From MH13 sp042140245 (lineage in GTDB: Bacteria > Pseudomonadota > Alphaproteobacteria > Rhizobiales > MH13), in contig NZ_CP159483.1 in the NCBI RefSeq assembly GCF_042140245.1, positions 2,914,001 to 2,978,000 on the forward strand: a stretch of 64,000 bases of DNA, read 5' to 3'. Shown one piece after another: positions 34,419 to 43,672 of this stretch; positions within the stretch are counted from its first letter, which is position 1; each line of letters opens with the position of its first letter. Under the pieces are notes generated by a model. That model worked only from the letters and a program-made list of their open reading frames with translations, made no database searches and was not told where the DNA came from. Made by a program: the position numbers and the translations under genes.

Positions 34419-36887
34419 CTAATGGGCCACAATGGTACCGCTTGCATCCGCCTCGTCTCCGGCAGGCGAATCGGTTGTCACCTCTTCACCTGTCCATTCG
34501 ATGGGCTGCGGCTGCTCGACCAGAGCGTGCTCGATCACCTCATCCATGCGGGCAACGGGCACGATCTCAAGACCGTTCTTCACCGTTTCAGGAATATCCG
34601 CCAAATCCTTGGCGTTCTCCTCTGGGATCAAAACTTTCTTGATGCCGCCGCGCAGAGCCGCCAGCAGCTTTTCTTTCAAGCCACCGATCGGAAGCACCCT
34701 GCCCCGCAATGTGATTTCACCGGTCATCGCCACATCTTTGCGCACCGCAATGCCGGTCATCATGGAGACAATGGCTGTCACCATAGCAACACCGGCTGAC
34801 GGTCCGTCTTTGGGTGTTGCCCCTTCCGGCACGTGAACGTGGATGTCACGCTTGTCGAATTGCGGCGGCTCGACACCAAAGTCCACAGCACGCGAGCGAA
34901 CATAGCTCGCGGCAGCCGAAATCGACTCTTTCATCACATCGCGCAAGTTGCCGGTGACCGTCATTTTGCCTTTGCCTGGCATCATGACGCCCTCGATGGT
35001 GAGCAGCTCACCGCCGACTTCGGTCCAAGCTAGGCCCGTGACAACGCCAACCTGATCATCATCGTCGATCTCGCCGTGGCGGAACCGGGGCACGCCAAGG
35101 AAGTCGGCAACGTTCTGAGCGGTGATATCGGCCTTTTCGATCTCGATCTCTTCGCCGTCCACAGTCTTCATTTTGCCGAGCATGATGGCTTTCACGCTTT
35201 TGCGGGCAAGAGAGAACAGCTCGCGTTCAAGGTTACGCACACCAGCTTCGCGGGTGTAGCGCTGCACGACCAAGCGCAAAGCCTCAGCGTCGATCGTGAA
35301 CTCCTCAGGCTTCAGGCCGTGGTTCTTGATCGCTTTAGGAATGAGGTGACGGCGCGCAATTTCGATCTTCTCATCCTCGGTGTAACCGGCGATGCGAATG
35401 ATCTCCATGCGGTCCATCAAAGGCCCAGGAATGTTCAGCGTGTTGGCGGTGGTCACGAACATCACGTTGGAGAGATCATAGTCGACCTCAAGATAGTGAT
35501 CGGCGAACGTTGAGTTCTGTTCCGGATCAAGCACCTCAAGCAAAGCCGATGATGGATCGCCGCGGAAATCCATGCCCATCTTGTCGATCTCATCGAGCAG
35601 GAACAGCGGGTTGGATTTCTTGGCTTTGCGCATCGACTGGATCACCTTGCCAGGCATCGATCCGATATAGGTACGCCGGTGACCGCGAATCTCAGCTTCA
35701 TCACGCACGCCGCCCAACGAGATGCGAACGAATTCGCGCTTGGTGGCTTTGGCGATGGACTTGCCGAGTGAGGTTTTACCCACACCTGGAGGTCCAACGA
35801 GACACAAGATCGGGCCACGCAGCTTGTTGGAGCGCGCCTGCACCGCGAGATATTCGATGATGCGGTCTTTGACCTTGTCCAGGCCATAGTGATCATCATC
35901 CAGAATGTCCTGGGCGGCTTTCAGATCAACGGAGATGCGCGAACGCTTGCCCCAAGGGAGGCCGAGCAACCAATCAAGATAGTTGCGCACAACCGTTGCC
36001 TCAGCGGACATCGGGCTCATGGCGCGCAGCTTCTTCATTTCAGCCGTCGCTTTTTCGCGCGCTTCCTTGGAGAGCTTGGTTTTCTCGATCTTATCTTCCA
36101 GCTCCGACAGCTCATCCTTGCCGTCCTCGCCTTCGCCGAGCTCCTTCTGGATCGCCTTCATCTGCTCGTTGAGATAGTACTCGCGCTGGGTCTTCTCCAT
36201 CTGACGCTTCACGCGGCTGCGGATGCGTTTTTCCACTTGGAGAACGGAGATTTCGCTCTCCATAAGCGCGAGCACTTGTTCCAGCCGTTCAACAACAGAA
36301 ATCGTGGCAAGCACGTCCTGCTTGTCGGCAATCTTCACAGCCAGATGCGAGGCAACCGTATCAGCAAGCTTGGAAAAGCCTTCGATCTGGCTGATGGCGG
36401 AGATAACTTCTGGCGAGACTTTTTTGTTGAGCTTCACATAGCTCTCAAATTCAGCCGTCACCGAGCGGGCCAAAGCTTCCACTTCAACCTCTTCGCCTTC
36501 ATCTTCAATGAGGGCGTGGATATCCGCTTCGTGGAAGTCGGTGCGCTCATGATACCGCACGATCTCCACGCGATCGGTGCCCTCTACCAGCACCTTGACG
36601 GTGCCATCGGGCAAGCGCAGCAACTGCAGCACATTGGCGATGGTTCCAACATTGTAGATGGCGTCGGCAGCAGGGTCGTCATCAGACGCATTCATCTGCG
36701 TGGCAAGCACGATCTGCTTGTCAGAACGCATCACTTCTTCAAGCGCAGCGATGGATTTCTCACGGCCCACAAACAGCGGCACGATCATGTGGGGGAACAC
36801 CACAATATCGCGCAGCGGCAGCACGGGGTGCACGCTGGGCTCAGCGTCGCGATAGGCCGCAGTGTAGTCAGGGGTTTGTTCAGTCAT
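34419..36887 (-). CDS. lon: ATP-dependent protease La (Lon)
   Basis: Lon unfolds and degrades damaged and regulatory proteins. The 822-residue protein begins with the substrate-binding LON domain (HPVLPLRDIVVFPHMIVPLFVGREKS), has an AAA+ module with Walker A GPPGVGKTS near residue 366, and a C-terminal protease with KDGPSAGVAM, the catalytic Ser lying near residue 697, and the partner Lys some 40 residues later. The frame is open 69 codons upstream, but the ATG at 36887 starts the conserved part and has AAGG before it. Its neighbours clpX and clpP point to a proteostasis block. Confidence 0.97.
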   Translation of the reverse strand: MTEQTPDYTAAYRDAEPSVHPVLPLRDIVVFPHMIVPLFVGREKSIAALEEVMRSDKQIVLATQMNASDDDPAADAIYNVGTIANVLQLLRLPDGTVKVLVEGTDRVEIVRYHERTDFHEADIHALIEDEGEEVEVEALARSVTAEFESYVKLNKKVSPEVISAISQIEGFSKLADTVASHLAVKIADKQDVLATISVVERLEQVLALMESEISVLQVEKRIRSRVKRQMEKTQREYYLNEQMKAIQKELGEGEDGKDELSELEDKIEKTKLSKEAREKATAEMKKLRAMSPMSAEATVVRNYLDWLLGLPWGKRSRISVDLKAAQDILDDDHYGLDKVKDRIIEYLAVQARSNKLRGPILCLVGPPGVGKTSLGKSIAKATKREFVRISLGGVRDEAEIRGHRRTYIGSMPGKVIQSMRKAKKSNPLFLLDEIDKMGMDFRGDPSSALLEVLDPEQNSTFADHYLEVDYDLSNVMFVTTANTLNIPGPLMDRMEIIRIAGYTEDEKIEIARRHLIPKAIKNHGLKPEEFTIDAEALRLVVQRYTREAGVRNLERELFSLARKSVKAIMLGKMKTVDGEEIEIEKADITAQNVADFLGVPRFRHGEIDDDDQVGVVTGLAWTEVGGELLTIEGVMMPGKGKMTVTGNLRDVMKESISAAASYVRSRAVDFGVEPPQFDKRDIHVHVPEGATPKDGPSAGVAMVTAIVSMMTGIAVRKDVAMTGEITLRGRVLPIGGLKEKLLAALRGGIKKVLIPEENAKDLADIPETVKNGLEIVPVARMDEVIEHALVEQPQPIEWTGEEVTTDSPAGDEADASGTIVAH

Positions 36888-37279
36888 AGTCAGGCCTTTG
36901 GCAATCGGGCATGAGCGGAAGGATATCCAAGCCGAAAAGCGGTGCGGATCGAACCGGCCTGATGGTCGGTTGAGGCGGCTGGCAGAAAGACATCTTGGTG
37001 CCGTCGCCCTGGCATCGCTGTCCGGCAAACATGCACCGGCAGGGGGGAACGCAACGCTACGCAACCAGAATACCCAGTGTGGGCAGTGAATCACGCCGTT
37101 ACGTTGTTGCAGCGAACTTGGGCGCTTCTTGGATGGATTTCAACGGCTGGCGATATCTTAGAGGCACAATCGCTGAGCTATGCACCGAAGAAACCGGTTT
37201 GTTTGTCGGTCGGAACCCAAAACACAAACGGCGTCCCAATGGTTGGAACGCCGTTTGCGAAACTACCTGAAAAAGAGCG
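36888..37279. other. Intergenic region between clpX and lon
   Basis: About 390 bases with no gene visible on either strand. It contains the clpX terminator at 37216-37257 and should carry the lon promoter. I looked for a heat-shock promoter of the CTTGAA type and found none that is convincing. Confidence 0.5.
37216..37257 (-). terminator. Terminator of clpX
   Basis: In the minus-strand transcript, CAAACGGCGT and ACGCCGTTTG pair over ten bases, extended by three further pairs around a seven-base loop. TGTTTTG follows, giving only four U in a row. It begins about 22 bases after the clpX stop. Confidence 0.65.
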
Positions 37280-38551
37280 TTAGGACGCGTCAGCCGTTTG
37301 CTGCGTTTCTTCCTTATCAGCATAAATGTAGAGCGGGCGGGCCGATCCGTTGACCACCTCATCAGAGATAACGACCTGTTCCACGCCTTCCATGGCAGGA
37401 AGCTCATACATCGTGTCGAGCAGGATTGTCTCCATGATGGAGCGCAGACCACGTGCACCTGTTTTGCGCTCAATGGCTTTGTTGGCCACCGCTTCGAGCG
37501 CTTCATCCTGGAAGGTCAGTTGCACCTCTTCCATATCGAATAGGCGCTGATACTGCTTCACCAGAGCGTTTTTCGGCTCTTTCAGGATCGAAACAAGTGC
37601 TTCCACATCCAAGTCCATCAGCGTTGCCAGCACCGGCAAACGGCCAACAAATTCGGGGATCAGGCCGAACTTCACCAGATCTTCTGGCTCAACCTCAGCA
37701 AACAGTTCACCGACCTTACGGGCATCAGGATCCTCAACAGAGGCTTTGAAGCCGATGGAGGTTGCGCGACCACGATCAGAAATGATCCGATCAAGACCGG
37801 CAAACGCGCCGCCACAGATGAACAGGATGTTCGTTGTGTCGACCTGCAGGAACTCCTGCTGCGGATGCTTGCGGCCGCCCTGTGGTGGCACGGAGGCAAC
37901 CGTGCCTTCCATAATTTTCAGAAGCGCTTGCTGCACACCCTCACCCGACACATCGCGTGTGATCGATGGGTTGTCCGACTTGCGAGAGATCTTGTCGACC
38001 TCATCGATGTAGACGATGCCACGCTGGGCGCGTTCCACATTGTAGTCGGCCGCCTGCAAGAGCTTCAGGATGATGTTTTCAACGTCCTCACCCACATAAC
38101 CAGCTTCGGTTAGCGTGGTGGCATCGGCCATAGTGAACGGCACGTCGATGATGCGGGCAAGCGTCTGGGCAAGCAGTGTTTTACCGCACCCAGTTGGGCC
38201 GATGAGCATGATGTTGGACTTGGCAAGCTCAATATCTGCGTTCTTCGCGGCGTGATGCAACCGTTTGTAATGGTTGTGCACGGCCACAGAAAGCACGCGC
38301 TTGGCCTGAGGTTGCCCGATCACATAGTCATCAAGAACGGTCAGGATCTCTTGCGGGGTCGGCACGCCGTCGGAGGACTTCACAAGCGAGGTTTTGTTTT
38401 CCTCACGAATGATATCCATACACAGTTCAACACACTCATCGCAGATGAACACGGTTGGGCCCGCAATCAGTTTGCGCACCTCGTGCTGGCTCTTCCCGCA
38501 GAACGAACAGTAAAGCGTGTTCTTGGAATCGCTGCCGCCAGACTTGCTCAT
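37280..38551 (-). CDS. clpX: ATP-dependent Clp protease ATP-binding subunit ClpX
   Basis: ClpX is the AAA+ unfoldase that feeds substrates to ClpP; in alphaproteobacteria it drives cell-cycle proteolysis. The 423-residue protein begins with the zinc-binding domain (CSFCGK at about residues 15-20, CDECVELC at about 37-44), then Walker A GPTGCGKT, Walker B IVYIDEVDKI and the pore loop and sensor regions (GLIPEFVGRLPV). The ATG at 38551 has GGAG nine bases upstream; the 18 codons before it are non-coding. It follows clpP with a 395-base gap, so it has its own promoter. Confidence 0.97.
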   Translation of the reverse strand: MSKSGGSDSKNTLYCSFCGKSQHEVRKLIAGPTVFICDECVELCMDIIREENKTSLVKSSDGVPTPQEILTVLDDYVIGQPQAKRVLSVAVHNHYKRLHHAAKNADIELAKSNIMLIGPTGCGKTLLAQTLARIIDVPFTMADATTLTEAGYVGEDVENIILKLLQAADYNVERAQRGIVYIDEVDKISRKSDNPSITRDVSGEGVQQALLKIMEGTVASVPPQGGRKHPQQEFLQVDTTNILFICGGAFAGLDRIISDRGRATSIGFKASVEDPDARKVGELFAEVEPEDLVKFGLIPEFVGRLPVLATLMDLDVEALVSILKEPKNALVKQYQRLFDMEEVQLTFQDEALEAVANKAIERKTGARGLRSIMETILLDTMYELPAMEGVEQVVISDEVVNGSARPLYIYADKEETQQTADAS

Positions 38552-38946
38552 ATATCTTATCTCCATAGCGGCACGCAGCACGCGTACCGAATTGGCGAAA
38601 CGCATTTCGCCTTTGGTTGGGACAGGTTTGCCTGCCCCTTAAGCTCACATCCGATTAGGCGCCGTCAGCTACGTCGACCAAATCAGACGATCAGACCAGA
38701 TTAAACCCATTGTCCGGCCCAAGGGTTAACACGCGGCACGCTTACTTGGCGTGTTTTCAGCGACCTTCACACAGCCATTGGGTCTGCGCACACCTTCAAA
38801 AGACCGCTTGGCCACAGAGTTCTTGGGTTTGTTGGCCCTGTCAACCACCGTTGACGCAATGCTGGGTAACAGATGCGTTTGTGCCCGATGCTGTGGACTA
38901 CCGGGCACAAAAGACGTGTTAGATCGCCGAAAATGGCCAAATCGCG
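38552..38946. other. Intergenic region between clpP and clpX
   Basis: About 395 bases with no credible gene. Near the clpP end is a long hairpin: TTTGTGCCCG (38879-38888) and CGGGCACAAA (38903-38912) with a 14-base loop, about 35 bases after the clpP stop. It has no U tract on the minus strand, so it may be a processing or weak termination site. The clpX promoter should lie in the left half. Confidence 0.45.
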
Positions 38947-39579
38947 TTACTCCGCTGATTCTTCCAGAGCGGCACGTGAGGTGATCACTTCATCGACAAT
39001 GCCGAAGTCTTTGGCTTCTTCAGCCGTCATGAAGTGGTCGCGATCCAGTGTCTTTTCAATCGTGTCATAGTCCTGGCCGGTGTGCTGGACATAGATCTCA
39101 TTCAAACGCCGTTTCATTTTGATGATGTCAGCTGCATGACGTTCAATATCGGAGGCCTGACCTTGGAAACCGCCTGATGGTTGGTGAAGCATCACGCGCG
39201 CGTTCGGCAACACAAAGCGCGAATCCTTGGCACCTGCTGTTAGAAGAAGCGACCCCATGGAAGCTGCCTGGCCGATGCAAATGGTCGACACGGATGGTTT
39301 GATGAACTGCATCGTATCGTAGATGCCCATCCCCGATGTCACCACACCACCAGGCGAGTTGATGTAAAGTGCAATGTCTTTGGAGGGGTTGTCCGCCTCT
39401 AGATACAGAAGCTGCGCGCAGATCAGCGAGGCAACATTGTCTTCAACCGGGCCGGTCATGAAGATGATACGTTCACGCAGCAAACGCGAATAGATGTCGA
39501 ACGCGCGCTCGCCGCGGTTGGATTGCTCGACCACCATGGGCACGAGGGTGTTCATGGTCAAATCGATGGGATCGCGCAT
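38947..39579 (-). CDS. clpP: ATP-dependent Clp protease proteolytic subunit
   Basis: ClpP is the self-compartmentalised serine peptidase used by ClpX and ClpA. The 210-residue protein has the oxyanion strand YINSPGG, the catalytic Ser107 in GQAASMGS and His132 in MLHQPSGG, and the Asp of the triad further on. A GTG at 39609 would add ten residues, but the ATG at 39579 has AAGGA 11 bases upstream and is more likely. It lies between tig and clpX, the usual order. Confidence 0.97.
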   Translation of the reverse strand: MRDPIDLTMNTLVPMVVEQSNRGERAFDIYSRLLRERIIFMTGPVEDNVASLICAQLLYLEADNPSKDIALYINSPGGVVTSGMGIYDTMQFIKPSVSTICIGQAASMGSLLLTAGAKDSRFVLPNARVMLHQPSGGFQGQASDIERHAADIIKMKRRLNEIYVQHTGQDYDTIEKTLDRDHFMTAEEAKDFGIVDEVITSRAALEESAE

Positions 39580-39689
39580 GGAAAAAACGTCCTTGTTCAG
39601 AAATGTCACGGGCCGATGGCAACTGTCCGACTCAACCCGGTTTAGCGGAGCCTAGCGGTTGATCGCGATGGGGCAAGGCTTGGGAACAG

Positions 39690-39720
39690 AAAAGGGCCGC
39701 GATCGGTGCGATCACGGCCC
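39690..39720 (-). terminator. Terminator of trigger factor gene
   Basis: In the minus-strand transcript, a 12-base stem with one G-U pair and a three-base loop (arms 39709-39720 and 39694-39705) is followed by four U. On the plus strand the G-U becomes a C-A mismatch, so it is built for the minus strand. Confidence 0.82.
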
Positions 39721-39782
39721 ATCAAATGGCAATATGGTGAACACGCGACCGGCTTCAAGATACCAAGTCGCACCACCAGACT

Positions 39783-41141
39783 TTAGTGATCGTGGTCGTG
39801 ATCATGCTCGTCATCGTCTTCCAGGTCAGCCGGATCGACGCTCTTGTCAGTCACCTTGGCCAACTCCAAAATGAAGTCGATCACTTTGTCTTCGAAGATT
39901 GGCGCGCGGATGCCAGCAAGCTGCTGTGGGTTCTTTTGGAAGAACTCAATCACTTCGCGCTCTTGGCCTTGGAACTGTTGCGCGCGCGCGATCACGGCGC
40001 GCTGGAGTTCTTCATTGGTCACCTGAACATCGTTTTGGCCACCAACTTCGGCTAGCAACAGGCCAAGACGTACGCGACGCTCGGCAAGCACGCGATACTC
40101 TTCTTTGGCTTTGTCTTCGGTGGTGTCTTCGTCCTCGAACGACCGCCCGGCGCGCTCCAGATCGTCGGTTACCTGTTTCCAGACGCCCTCAAACTCTTGA
40201 TCAACCAGGCTTGGCGGCAGTTCAAAGTCATAGGCTTCGTCAAGCGCATCCAGCAGCTGACGCTTCACCTTCATGCGGGTTTTTTGACCGTACTCGTTTT
40301 CAAGCTGGCTTTTGACGGCCTCTTTGAGCTTGTCGAGCGACTCCAGACCAAGATTGGTCGCAAAAGCTTCGTCGATCACCGCTTCATCCGGCGCACCTAC
40401 CTCATGGACTTTCACGTCGAACGTGGCAGCCTTACCAGCAAGGTTCTCAGCGCCATACTCTTCGGGGAACGTCACATCGAGCGTTTTCTCATCGCCAGCT
40501 TTCAGGCCAACCATCTGCTCTTCAAAGCCTGGAATGAACTGCCCGGAGCCGAGCACCAGTTTGAAACCCTCTGCAGCGCCGCCATCAAAGGCTTCGCCGT
40601 CAACCTTGCCCAAGAAGTCGAAGGTCACTTGGTCGTCGTTCTTGGCTTTGCGCTTGACGGCCGAATAGGTGACGTTTGAGGATGCGATTTGCTTCAAACG
40701 CTCATCCAGCATCTCGTCTGTGACGTCGACCACCGGACGCTCGATTTCGATACCGGAGAAGTCTTTCACTTCGAAATCAGGGATGATCTCGTAAGCGACT
40801 GCGATTTCCAGGTCTTCTTTGCCGGCGATGATATCTTCGGCTTTTTTCTCATCTTCCGGCAGCGTGAACTTCGGCTCGCTGGCTGGCTTTTCCTTGCGGT
40901 CGGCAATCGCAGCGTTGGTGGACTCGTTCAACGTATCGTTGATGACTTCAGCCATTGCCTGCTTGCCATAGACTTTTTTAAGGTGTGACACCGGCACTTT
41001 GCCAGGGCGAAAGCCTGGAAGGCGGACCTGGCTTTTCAGCGACGACAGTTTGTCATCCAACTTGGTCGACAGATCGGTGGCGGGAATGGTGATTGTGAGT
41101 TCGCGCTTCAAGCCTTCGGCGAGCGTTTCAGTGACCTGCAT
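39783..41141 (-). CDS. tig: Trigger factor
   Basis: Trigger factor is the ribosome-bound chaperone that meets nascent chains. The 452-residue protein starts MQVTETLAEGLKREL and contains the ribosome-binding signature GFRPGKVP, the FKBP-like peptidyl-prolyl isomerase domain (DQVTFDFLGKVDGEAFDGG) and the C-terminal arm domain. AAGGA lies ten bases before the ATG at 41141. The last residues are unusually acidic and His-rich (alternating Asp and His), a possible metal-binding tail. Upstream is tRNA-Leu. Confidence 0.96.
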   Translation of the reverse strand: MQVTETLAEGLKRELTITIPATDLSTKLDDKLSSLKSQVRLPGFRPGKVPVSHLKKVYGKQAMAEVINDTLNESTNAAIADRKEKPASEPKFTLPEDEKKAEDIIAGKEDLEIAVAYEIIPDFEVKDFSGIEIERPVVDVTDEMLDERLKQIASSNVTYSAVKRKAKNDDQVTFDFLGKVDGEAFDGGAAEGFKLVLGSGQFIPGFEEQMVGLKAGDEKTLDVTFPEEYGAENLAGKAATFDVKVHEVGAPDEAVIDEAFATNLGLESLDKLKEAVKSQLENEYGQKTRMKVKRQLLDALDEAYDFELPPSLVDQEFEGVWKQVTDDLERAGRSFEDEDTTEDKAKEEYRVLAERRVRLGLLLAEVGGQNDVQVTNEELQRAVIARAQQFQGQEREVIEFFQKNPQQLAGIRAPIFEDKVIDFILELAKVTDKSVDPADLEDDDEHDHDHDH

Positions 41142-41232
41142 TGGGCCGAGTTCCTTATCATCCATGTGTGTCAGACGACCGCGAAGAGCAGAAGCTCTTC
41201 GCGGTTCGGCAAACACACGTTAATCGCGTTGT

Positions 41233-41317
41233 TGGTGCGGGCGGAGGGACTTGAACCCCCACGGCTTGCGCCACTGGTACCTAAAACCAGCGTGTCTACC
41301 AATTTCACCACGCCCGC
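41233..41317 (-). tRNA. tRNA-Leu (TAG)
   Basis: An 85-base class II tRNA on the minus strand: acceptor GCGGGCG pairs with CGCCCGC, discriminator A, encoded CCA at 41235-41233. The anticodon stem CTGGT/ACCAG holds loop TTTAGGT, giving anticodon TAG. The long variable arm (TGGCGCAAGCCG) is as expected for tRNA-Leu. Confidence 0.96.
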
Positions 41318-41535
41318 ATGCACGAAGCGCGATGCCGTGGGCGGCTCTATAGCAAAGCGTACGCGCGCATCAAGGAAAATCCGAATGGCGCCGATTTTCT
41401 CGCGCCCAAACGGCTCAACCGATGAAGAAGCAGGCATTATTTCAAACCCCATCCGTCTTGCCGCAATAATTTGCTCGCCAAACAGGCATTTGCATAATAA
41501 TTAGGCGCTACCGCCGGTCATCAAGCGCACTTGTT

Positions 41536-41552
41536 TGCACAAGCAATGGGCA
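41536..41552 (+). promoter_or_regulatory. Possible NtrC binding site upstream of glnB
   Basis: The 17 bases begin TGCAC and end GGGCA, close to the NtrC pattern TGCAC-N7-GTGCA with one arm base changed. A wider palindrome GTTTGC / GCAAAC (41533-41538 and 41550-41555) encloses it. It lies about 110 bases before the expected start point, a normal enhancer position. Confidence 0.4.
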
Positions 41553-41625
41553 AACGGACTGTAAATCAGCCCCAGCGCCTCAGATGGCCGAAAAATACCC
41601 CCGTTCTGAGCCGTCGCTGCGAAGT

Positions 41626-41641
41626 TGGCACGGTACATGCT
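41626..41641 (+). promoter_or_regulatory. Sigma54-type promoter of glnB
   Basis: TGGCACG, four bases, then ATGCT matches the -24/-12 consensus TGGCACG-N4-TTGCW with the GG and GC pairs at exact spacing. It ends 54 bases before the glnB start codon. In rhizobia glnB-glnA is known to be driven by an NtrC-dependent sigma54 promoter. Confidence 0.7.
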
Positions 41642-41695
41642 TTGGGGTGGAGCAGTGCGCAACCCGCGCACACAGTATGTTGGATTGGGGAGTTG

Positions 41696-42034
41696 ATGAA
41701 AAAAATCGAGGCCATCATTAAGCCGTTCAAACTGGACGAGGTGAAAGAGGCGCTGCAAGACGTTGGTCTTCAGGGCATCACAGTGACTGAGGCCAAGGGG
41801 TTCGGTCGGCAGAAGGGCCATACCGAACTTTATCGTGGCGCGGAGTATGTGGTCGATTTTCTTCCGAAAGTGAAAGTGGAGGTTGTCCTTCAAGATGATC
41901 TGCTTGAAGGCGCAGTCAACGCGATCCGCGAAGCCGCGCAAACCGGCCGCATAGGTGATGGCAAAATTTTCGTTTCCCCAGTTGAGGATGTCGTGCGCAT
42001 TCGCACCGGTGAAACCGGACCGGACGCCGTTTAG
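41696..42034 (+). CDS. glnB: Nitrogen regulatory protein P-II
   Basis: P-II senses 2-oxoglutarate and glutamine and controls glutamine synthetase adenylylation and NtrB. The 112-residue protein has the normal length, the start MKKIEAIIKPFKLDEVKEAL, and the T-loop with the uridylylation site Tyr51 in ELYRGAEYVVDF. The C-terminal signature TGRIGDGKIFV is complete. The frame is open 55 codons further upstream, but GGGGAG precedes the ATG at 41696 and the sigma54 promoter lies inside that extension. glnA follows after about 100 bases. Confidence 0.96.
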   Translation: MKKIEAIIKPFKLDEVKEALQDVGLQGITVTEAKGFGRQKGHTELYRGAEYVVDFLPKVKVEVVLQDDLLEGAVNAIREAAQTGRIGDGKIFVSPVEDVVRIRTGETGPDAV

Positions 42035-42136
42035 ACGCCAGGTGCGCTCAACCACCAAAGGGTGTCCTCACCCTTCTTATCCTCTCCAACATTCGCACAA
42101 CCCATTCGTACCCAAGCCTTAAGGAAAACAGTAAGC

Positions 42137-43546
42137 ATGACCACAGCAGCAGATGTCTTGAAGTCCATCAGCGACAACGATGTGAAGTTCGTTGATGTTC
42201 GCTTCACCGATCCGCGCGGCAAGATGCAGCACGTCACCATGGATGTAAGCCAGGTTGATGAAGACATGTTTGCCGACGGCATCATGTTTGACGGCTCTTC
42301 GATCGCCGGCTGGAAGGCGATCAACGAGTTGGACATGGTTCTGATGCCAGACACCGACACAGCCCACATGGACCCGTTTTTCGCACAGCCAACCATGGCG
42401 ATCTTCTGTGATATTCTTGAACCAGGCTCAGGCGAAGCCTACAGCCGCGACCCGCGCATGACTGCGAAAAAAGCTGAAGCCTACATGAAGTCGACCGGCA
42501 TCGGCGACACGGTCATGTTTGGCCCAGAGGCTGAATTCTTTATCTTTGATGACGTCCGTTTCCGCGCCGACCCTTACAACACCGGTTTCTTGCTGGATTC
42601 CTCAGAACTGCCTGAGAACACCGACACCGAGTATGAGATGGGCAACCTTGGACACCGCCCACGGACCAAAGGCGGTTACTTCCCTGTACCACCTGTTGAT
42701 TCCTGCCAGGACATCCGCTCTGAAATGCTGACCGTGATGGCGCAAATGGGCGTGACGGTCGAAAAGCATCACCATGAGGTGGCCGCTGCTCAGCACGAAC
42801 TTGGTATGAAGTTCAACGAGCTGACGACCTGCGCAGACCACATGCAGATCTACAAGTATGTTGTGCATCAGGTTGCGCATTCTTATGGCAAGTCGGCGAC
42901 CTTCATGCCGAAGCCAGTGTTTGGTGACAACGGCACCGGCATGCACTGCCACCAGTCGATCTGGAAAGATGGACAGCCCGTGTTCGCTGGATCGGAATAT
43001 GCTGATCTGTCAGAAACCTGCCTGCACTACATTGGCGGTGTTCTGAAGCACGCCAAGGCGATCAACGCGTTCACCAACCCATCTACCAACTCGTACAAGC
43101 GCCTCGTTCCAGGCTACGAAGCGCCGGTTCTGTTGGCTTACTCAGCGCGTAACCGCTCGGCCTCTTGCCGCATTCCATACACGTCTTCGCCAAAAGCCAA
43201 GCGTGTGGAAGTGCGTTTCCCTGATCCAATGGCCAACCCATATCTCGCGTTCTCGGCTCTGTTGATGGCAGGCCTTGATGGGATCAAGAACAAAATTCAC
43301 CCGGGCGAAGCGATGGACAAGGATCTTTATGATCTGCCGCCAGAAGAGCTCAAAGATATCCCAACGGTTGCCGGTTCGCTTCGCGAAGCTCTTGAAGCCC
43401 TTGGCGATGATCATGCGTTCCTCACCGCTGGCAACGTGTTCGATGAAGATCAGATCGAAGCCTATATCGACCTGAAGATGGAAGAGAACATGCGTTACGA
43501 AATGACGCCGCACCCGGTTGAGTTCGACATGTACTACTCAGCGTAA
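42137..43546 (+). CDS. glnA: Glutamine synthetase type I
   Basis: The enzyme makes glutamine from glutamate, ammonia and ATP. The 469-residue protein has FDGSSIAGWKAINESD-like variant FDGSSIAGWKAINELD, the metal-site FGPEAEFFIFD, the GMHCHQS catalytic region, the ATP-site NRSASCRIP, and the adenylylation site Tyr398 in LYDLPPEE, equivalent to Tyr397 of E. coli. It is therefore the GSI-beta type controlled by adenylylation. The ATG at 42137 has AAGGA 12 bases upstream. It is cotranscribed with glnB and ends before a strong terminator. Confidence 0.97.
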   Translation: MTTAADVLKSISDNDVKFVDVRFTDPRGKMQHVTMDVSQVDEDMFADGIMFDGSSIAGWKAINELDMVLMPDTDTAHMDPFFAQPTMAIFCDILEPGSGEAYSRDPRMTAKKAEAYMKSTGIGDTVMFGPEAEFFIFDDVRFRADPYNTGFLLDSSELPENTDTEYEMGNLGHRPRTKGGYFPVPPVDSCQDIRSEMLTVMAQMGVTVEKHHHEVAAAQHELGMKFNELTTCADHMQIYKYVVHQVAHSYGKSATFMPKPVFGDNGTGMHCHQSIWKDGQPVFAGSEYADLSETCLHYIGGVLKHAKAINAFTNPSTNSYKRLVPGYEAPVLLAYSARNRSASCRIPYTSSPKAKRVEVRFPDPMANPYLAFSALLMAGLDGIKNKIHPGEAMDKDLYDLPPEELKDIPTVAGSLREALEALGDDHAFLTAGNVFDEDQIEAYIDLKMEENMRYEMTPHPVEFDMYYSA

Positions 43547-43578
43547 CGCCGCCCGTTACAGCTTTGAGCCAAAAGGAA

Positions 43579-43602
43579 GGGCGCCCAGTGGGCGCCCTTT
43601 TT
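43579..43602 (+). terminator. Terminator of glnB-glnA
   Basis: GGGCGCCC (43579-43586) and GGGCGCCC (43590-43597) pair as an 8-base stem with a three-base loop, followed by five T. Confidence 0.9.
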
Positions 43603-43636
43603 CGTTGGGGCCTCTGAACAGCTAAACATAACATTC

Positions 43637-43672
43637 TTGCTATATAACATATATGCGATATAATGATCGCAT
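43637..43672 (+). promoter_or_regulatory. Promoter and palindromic operator at the ArsR-type gene start
   Basis: A -35-like TTGCTA (43637-43642) and a perfect TATAAT (43659-43664) are 16 bases apart. Transcription would begin at about 43671, the A of the start codon. A perfect inverted repeat, ATGCGAT (43653-43659) and ATCGCAT (43666-43672), spans the -10 and the start codon and is a good candidate for the autorepression site. Confidence 0.6.
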
